A DNA stretch of 8,683 nucleotides. Origin: Sandaracinaceae bacterium. Its GTDB lineage: Bacteria; Myxococcota_A; Polyangia; Polyangiales; JAFGIB01. Below, in pieces: positions 5,676 to 8,683 of this stretch. A program made the translations under genes and the position numbers. Under the pieces are notes generated by a model that was not told the DNA's origin, did not search any database, and worked only from the letters and a program-made list of their open reading frames with translations. Position 1 is the stretch's first letter. Each line of letters starts with the position of its first letter. The stretch covers positions 1-8,683 of the forward strand of contig JADGRG010000537.1 in assembly GCA_017881145.1 (NCBI GenBank), written 5' to 3'.

Positions 5676-7592
5676 ATGTCACTTCTGCACATCCACGACC
5701 CGCTCGCAGCGCCGCGGCCGATCGGCATCGATCTCGGCACCACCAACAGTCTCGTCGCCTATGTGCCGCTGCTCGGAGAGGCGACGACGCTGCTCGATTG
5801 CGACAACGATCCGTTGCTGCCTTCGGTGGTCTGCTACCGCGCCGATGGCGCCACGGTGGTCGGCAAGGAGGCCAAGCGGCTCGCGCAGGATTTCCCGCAA
5901 GACACCATCGTCAGCGTCAAACGCTTCATGGGACGTGGCGCCGACGATCCAGAGACCAAGCGCCTCGGACCCTATCGCTTCGCGACCAGTGATGGCCCCG
6001 TCGTGAAGTTCGCGGTCGCCGGTGACCGCGTGGTGAATCCCATCGAGGTCAGCGCCGAGATCCTGCGTGCGCTCAAGCAAAAAGCCGAGGACGAGCTTGG
6101 CGAGCTCGGTGGCGCCGTGATCACGGTGCCCGCGTACTTCGATGATGCGCAGCGCCAAGCCACCAAGGATGCCGGGAGGCTGGCGGGGCTCGAAGTGTTG
6201 CGGCTGCTCAACGAACCGACCGCCGCGGCGCTGGCTTACGGTCTCGGCACCAAACAGAACGGCACCTTTGCCGTCTACGACTTGGGCGGTGGCACCTTCG
6301 ACGTCACGATCTTGGTGCTCGACGAAGGCGTCTTCCAGGTTCGCTCGACCGGCGGTGACTCACAGCTCGGCGGCGACGACATGGATCGCGCGCTGGCCGA
6401 GCGCTTTGTGCGCGCCATGGGTTTTTCGCAAGGTGCCGAGTTGCCCGCTGGCCACGTGCGAATCGCGCTCGATGCGGCGCGAGCGGTCAAGCATGCCTTG
6501 ACCGAGCAGGATGTGGTGGACGCAGAGATTGAAGTGCCGGGAAGCCAGCCGCTCTTGCAGCGCGTGACGCGTGATGAGCTGGATGTGCTGATCAAGCCGC
6601 TGGTGGAGCGCACTGGCGTCGCCTGCCGCCGTGCGCTGCGCGATGCCGGGCTCAGTGCCAAAGATCTCGACGGCGTGATCTTGGTGGGTGGCTCGACGCG
6701 CGTGCCGCTGGTCCGGCGCTACGTGGCCGAGCTCTTTGGGCGCGAGCCGCTGACCAGCATCGATCCGGATCAGGTGGTCGCGATTGGCGCGGCGATCCAG
6801 GCAGATCTGCTCGCAGGCCAGGGGAAGAACGACGCAGTGCTCCTGCTCGACGTCTTGCCGCTTTCGCTAGGCATCGAGGCCATGGGCGGGGTGGTGGAGA
6901 AGATTCTGCCGCGCAACACCGCGATTCCCGCGTCGGCCGCGCAGGTCTTCACCACCTACGCAGACAACCAGACTGGTTTCGTGTTGCACGTGGTGCAGGG
7001 CGAGCGCGAGATGGCAGAGGCGTGCCGCTCGCTGGCGCGCTTCACGCTCAAAGGTATTCCTCCGATGCCAGCGGGGATGGCGCGTCTATCGGTGCGCTTC
7101 GACGTGGACGCCGATGGAATCTTGAAGGTCTCCGCGCAGGAAGAGACCACGGGCATCAAGCAAGAGGTCGAGGTCAAGCCGAGCTATGGCCTCGGTGATG
7201 CCGAAATCGAGCGCATGCTGCTCGACGCCTACGACCACGCCGACAACGACGTGAGCCTGCGCGCGCTGCGGCAGGAGCAGGTGGAGGCCGAGCGGATCAT
7301 CCTGGCGACAGTGAGCGCGGTGGCGAGCGATGCGGCGCTGCTGGCAGCTGGCGAGCGCGAGGCGATCGATGCGGCGCTGCAAGCGCTCAAGCAGGCGGCG
7401 CAGGGCAAAGACCATCGGCGCATCCACGACCTAATCGACCAGCTCGATCGCATCTGCAAGCCCTTTGCTGGCCGGCGCATGGATCGCAGCATCGCGCGTG
7501 CGCTCTCCGGCCGGAGCCTCCACGACGTCGAACGTGAAACGTCCCACGCCCGTGGCATCGAGCCGCATCTGCGTCCGGGAGCGGAAAGCTGA
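5676..7592 (+). CDS. hscA: Hsp70-type chaperone HscA for Fe-S cluster transfer
   Basis: ATP-dependent Hsp70 specialised for IscU: it binds the LPPVK motif and drives release of the cluster. The nucleotide-binding domain is complete: IGIDLGTTNSLVA (16-28), VITVPAYFDDAQRQATKDAGRLAGLEVLRLLNEPTAAALAYG split across the middle, VYDLGGGTFDVTIL (phosphate 2 loop), and VILVGGSTRVPLVRRYV (adenosine site). DVLPLSLGIEAMGG leads into the substrate-binding domain, which contains GEREMAEACRSLARFTLKGIPP, a HscA-like stretch rather than DnaK. The C-terminal lid ends with FAGRRMDRSIARALSGRSLHDV, matching the normal HscA end, then continues about 19 more residues (ERETSHARG...PGAES) not usual for the family. 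At 638 residues it is about 20 longer than E. coli HscA (616). There is no DnaK-type EEVD tail. It starts 5 bp after hscB and ends 1 bp before fdx. Confidence 0.97.
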   Translation: MSLLHIHDPLAAPRPIGIDLGTTNSLVAYVPLLGEATTLLDCDNDPLLPSVVCYRADGATVVGKEAKRLAQDFPQDTIVSVKRFMGRGADDPETKRLGPYRFATSDGPVVKFAVAGDRVVNPIEVSAEILRALKQKAEDELGELGGAVITVPAYFDDAQRQATKDAGRLAGLEVLRLLNEPTAAALAYGLGTKQNGTFAVYDLGGGTFDVTILVLDEGVFQVRSTGGDSQLGGDDMDRALAERFVRAMGFSQGAELPAGHVRIALDAARAVKHALTEQDVVDAEIEVPGSQPLLQRVTRDELDVLIKPLVERTGVACRRALRDAGLSAKDLDGVILVGGSTRVPLVRRYVAELFGREPLTSIDPDQVVAIGAAIQADLLAGQGKNDAVLLLDVLPLSLGIEAMGGVVEKILPRNTAIPASAAQVFTTYADNQTGFVLHVVQGEREMAEACRSLARFTLKGIPPMPAGMARLSVRFDVDADGILKVSAQEETTGIKQEVEVKPSYGLGDAEIERMLLDAYDHADNDVSLRALRQEQVEAERIILATVSAVASDAALLAAGEREAIDAALQALKQAAQGKDHRRIHDLIDQLDRICKPFAGRRMDRSIARALSGRSLHDVERETSHARGIEPHLRPGAES

Positions 7593-7593
7593 T

Positions 7594-7989
7594 ATGCCGA
7601 AGGTGAAATTCATTCGAGAGAAGCTCGAGGCGGAGGTCCCCGTGGGGATGACCATCCTCGAGGCCGCGCGTGTGTGCGGAGCGCCCGAGGGCGACCGCTG
7701 CGGCGGCGTGTGCGCGTGCTCGACCTGCCACGTCTATGTGCTGAAAGGCCTGGACGCCACTTCGGAGGTCGAGGACGAGGAGTTCGACATCCTCGACAAG
7801 GCCGCGGCCGTGCGCATGAACTCGCGCCTAGGATGCCAAGCGCAGATCACTGGCGATATAGAGGTCGAGATCAGTGACGAGAGCTTCGAAGCCTTCTGCG
7901 ACGAGCACCCCGACAAGAAGGACCGAGCCGAGAGTCTACGTCACCCCCCCGAGTTGGCAGCGCCGGTGCACGCCGAAAGCAAGCGCTAG
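7594..7989 (+). CDS. fdx: [2Fe-2S] ferredoxin of the ISC system
   Basis: Adrenodoxin-like ferredoxin that gives electrons for cluster assembly on IscU. The ligand set is Cys36-x5-Cys42-x2-Cys45 (RCGGVCACSTCHVYV) plus Cys81 in SRLGCQAQ, as expected for this group. MPKVKFI at the start and ILEAAR, EDEEFDILDKA and GDIEVEI further on match the E. coli Fdx pattern. Its 131 residues exceed E. coli Fdx (111), mostly through an acidic and then polar C-terminal tail after about residue 97 that includes an extra cysteine (Cys102). The ATG lies one base after the hscA stop, and GGAG and GGAAAG upstream are inside the end of hscA, so translation is probably coupled. No iscX-like gene follows; this seems to be the last gene of the operon. 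Confidence 0.96.
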   Translation: MPKVKFIREKLEAEVPVGMTILEAARVCGAPEGDRCGGVCACSTCHVYVLKGLDATSEVEDEEFDILDKAAAVRMNSRLGCQAQITGDIEVEISDESFEAFCDEHPDKKDRAESLRHPPELAAPVHAESKR

Positions 7990-8014
7990 GGCGGCGCCTT
8001 CCTAGCCAAACCTT

Positions 8015-8033
8015 GCACGCAGCGGCTGCGTGC
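8015..8033 (+). terminator. GC-rich hairpin after fdx, possible transcription end of the ISC operon
   Basis: GCACGCAG (8015-8022) pairs perfectly with CTGCGTGC (8026-8033) around a CGG loop, 25 bp after the fdx stop. No U-run follows, so it is not a standard intrinsic terminator. It also lies where the promoter of the following tRNA gene is expected (weak TTGCAC at 8013-8018 and TACACG at 8036-8041, 17 bp apart), so its role is ambiguous. Confidence 0.4.
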
Positions 8034-8051
8034 GATACACGGACTTCGCCT

Positions 8052-8125
8052 GCGCGATTAGCTCAGCTGGATAGAGCGACGGCCTCCGGAGCCGTAGGTC
8101 ACAGGTTCGAATCCTGTATCGCGCG
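8052..8125 (+). tRNA. tRNA-Arg (anticodon CCG)
   Basis: A complete 74-nt cloverleaf can be folded by hand. The acceptor stem is GCGCGAT (8052-8058) with ATCGCGC (8118-8124), and G8125 is the discriminator. The D arm is GCTC...GAGC. The anticodon stem ACGGC/GCCGT encloses loop CTCCGGA with anticodon CCG at 8086-8088, reading CGG arginine codons. The T arm ACAGG-TTCGAAT-CCTGT is perfect. The 3' CCA is not encoded (bases after 8125 are CCC), so it must be added by an enzyme. No integrated element is visible next to it within the window. Confidence 0.97.
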
Positions 8126-8143
8126 CCCTGTGATTAGTGGGCG

Positions 8144-8217
8144 CGGCCACCCCGACCTCGCGGTGGCCGACCGAGGTTGACTCTCCGGCGCACCGGAGTC
8201 GGCTCTGCGGCAGAGCC
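8144..8217 (+). other. Cluster of three consecutive hairpins downstream of tRNA-Arg
   Basis: Three perfect stems lie within 74 bp of non-coding sequence. CGGCCACC (8144-8151) pairs with GGTGGCCG (8162-8169); CTCCGG (8183-8188) with CCGGAG (8193-8198) around a CGCA loop; GGCTCTG (8201-8207) with CAGAGCC (8211-8217) around a CGG triloop. In addition ACCTCG (8155-8160), inside the first loop, is complementary to CGAGGT (8172-8177), an alternative pairing. No U-run follows. This could be the tRNA termination region, a structured leader of the small gene at 8239, or a small RNA; the sequence does not decide. Confidence 0.45.
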
Positions 8218-8238
8218 TGGATCGCTAGCGGGAACCAG

Positions 8239-8451
8239 ATGGCGAGCGAAGCAAACGCCGAGTCAGCCAAGGGCCGGGGAGCGAAGCTCGCGAAGGGCTG
8301 CGGCTGCACGGTCGGTCTGGCCGCGCTCGCACTCGGGATCCTTGTGATCGGTGGCTTCGACCGCGGCGCTTGGGCCTCGGCGATCATCGGCATTGCGATC
8401 GCGGTGTTGGTGTTCAGGGTGTCCGGCACCAACGGCTCTTGGGAAGGCTGA
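8239..8451 (+). CDS. Small hypothetical membrane protein, two predicted helices
   Basis: Not recognised. The 70-residue product has a charged N-terminus (MASEANAESAKGRGAKLAKG), then two hydrophobic segments, about residues 23-39 (CTVGLAALALGILVIGG) and 45-61 (ASAIIGIAIAVLVFRV), joined by a short FDRGAW turn, and a polar end SGTNGSWEG. The lysine-rich N-terminus suggests that end stays in the cytoplasm, with both termini inside. The CGC pair of cysteines stands at the membrane edge; it is not a convincing lipobox because lysine and glycine precede it. The ATG at 8239 is preferred over an in-frame GTG at 8137, which sits only 11 nt after the tRNA and would place the hairpin cluster in the coding region. 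The ribosome-binding site is weak (GGGAA upstream). It is convergent with the minus-strand gene at the right edge. Confidence 0.6.
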   Translation: MASEANAESAKGRGAKLAKGCGCTVGLAALALGILVIGGFDRGAWASAIIGIAIAVLVFRVSGTNGSWEG

Positions 8452-8496
8452 GCGACCGCCGCGAAGAAACTCGGGCGCCTCGACGCCGATCAGTGG

Positions 8497-8683
8497 TCAG
8501 TAGTCGAGCTGCAGAGTCACGGGGAAGTGATCGGAGACCGTGGTGGTGTAGCTCGGGTAGCTGGCAGTGAGCTGCTCACGCACCACGCGCACGGAATCCT
8601 GCTCGACAGACGCTGCTAGTTCATCGCTGACGATGATGTGATCGATGGTGGCGCCCCATGCGTAGGAGGTGGCGGCGTGGTCC
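8497..8683 (-). CDS. C-terminal end of an endonuclease/exonuclease/phosphatase-family protein, 5' part outside window
   Basis: The last 61 codons of a minus-strand gene enter from the right edge and stop at TGA (8499-8497). Two elements fit the end of the EEP (DNase I-like) fold: WGATIDHIIVSDEL near the window edge, and the closing SDHFPVTLQLDY, where the Ser-Asp-His triad is the conserved catalytic C-terminal motif. Members cleave phosphodiester bonds in nucleic acids or phospholipids; the substrate cannot be told from this fragment. Apparent family membership rests on these two motifs only. It converges with the small membrane protein gene, 45 bp apart. Confidence 0.75.
   Translation of the reverse strand, partial: DHAATSYAWGATIDHIIVSDELAASVEQDSVRVVREQLTASYPSYTTTVSDHFPVTLQLDY

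Noticed and set aside
4702..5682. Long minus-strand open frame opposite iscA and hscB
   Set aside because: It spans two clearly recognised plus-strand genes and has no motif of its own; long antisense frames are common in GC-rich genes.
8155..8177. H-type pseudoknot in the hairpin cluster
   Set aside because: The connecting loop across the 8-bp first stem would be only 2 nt, too short for both stems to form fully; alternative pairing is more likely.
8137..8238. N-terminal 34-residue extension of the small membrane protein from a GTG start
   Set aside because: It would begin 11 nt after the tRNA and cover the hairpin cluster; the ATG at 8239 is more plausible.

Overview
The window is GC-rich DNA with dense, short-spaced genes and strong G/C preference at third codon positions. 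Its core is an Escherichia-type ISC iron-sulfur cluster operon in the order iscS-iscU-iscA-hscB-hscA-fdx. The gene content, GC level and a MerR-type gene where iscR would normally sit suggest a proteobacterium-like Gram-negative, most plausibly a myxobacterium (Myxococcota). That placement is inference; no ribosomal marker is present.

Layout. Positions 2052 to 1 (minus strand) carry most of comEC/rec2, the DNA-uptake channel gene, whose 3' end runs off the left edge. It is divergent from the ISC block. The intergenic gap (2053-2223) holds a good sigma70-like promoter reading rightward (TTGACA, 17 bp, TACAAA) and a 12-bp perfect palindrome between that promoter and the first gene. That gene (2224 or 2302 to 2769) encodes a MerR-family regulator with a C-terminal Cys-x2-Cys-x8-Cys-x2-Cys cluster. 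IscS follows at 2803-4023. Between iscS and iscU lies a 155-bp array of four tandem hairpin units, three of 38 bp and one diverged 42-bp unit. Then come iscU, iscA, hscB, hscA and fdx, with gaps of 39, 24, 5 and 1 bp. Downstream are a GC-rich hairpin, a tRNA-Arg(CCG) gene, a cluster of three hairpins, a small two-helix membrane protein gene, and on the minus strand the C-terminal end of an endonuclease/exonuclease/phosphatase-family gene cut by the right edge.

How the genes work together. IscS takes sulfur from cysteine and passes it to the scaffold IscU, where clusters form with electrons from ferredoxin (Fdx). HscB delivers IscU to the Hsp70 HscA, which releases the cluster to carriers such as IscA. 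The MerR-type protein, with its own cysteine cluster and first place in the operon, is the natural candidate for the regulator, taking the role IscR has elsewhere. The hairpin array splits the transcript between the sulfur donor (iscS) and the scaffold/chaperone half, and is the best candidate for an undescribed control element. The two points most worth following up are the iscS-iscU hairpin array, with paired compensatory changes in its first unit, and the cysteine-cluster MerR regulator with its upstream palindrome.
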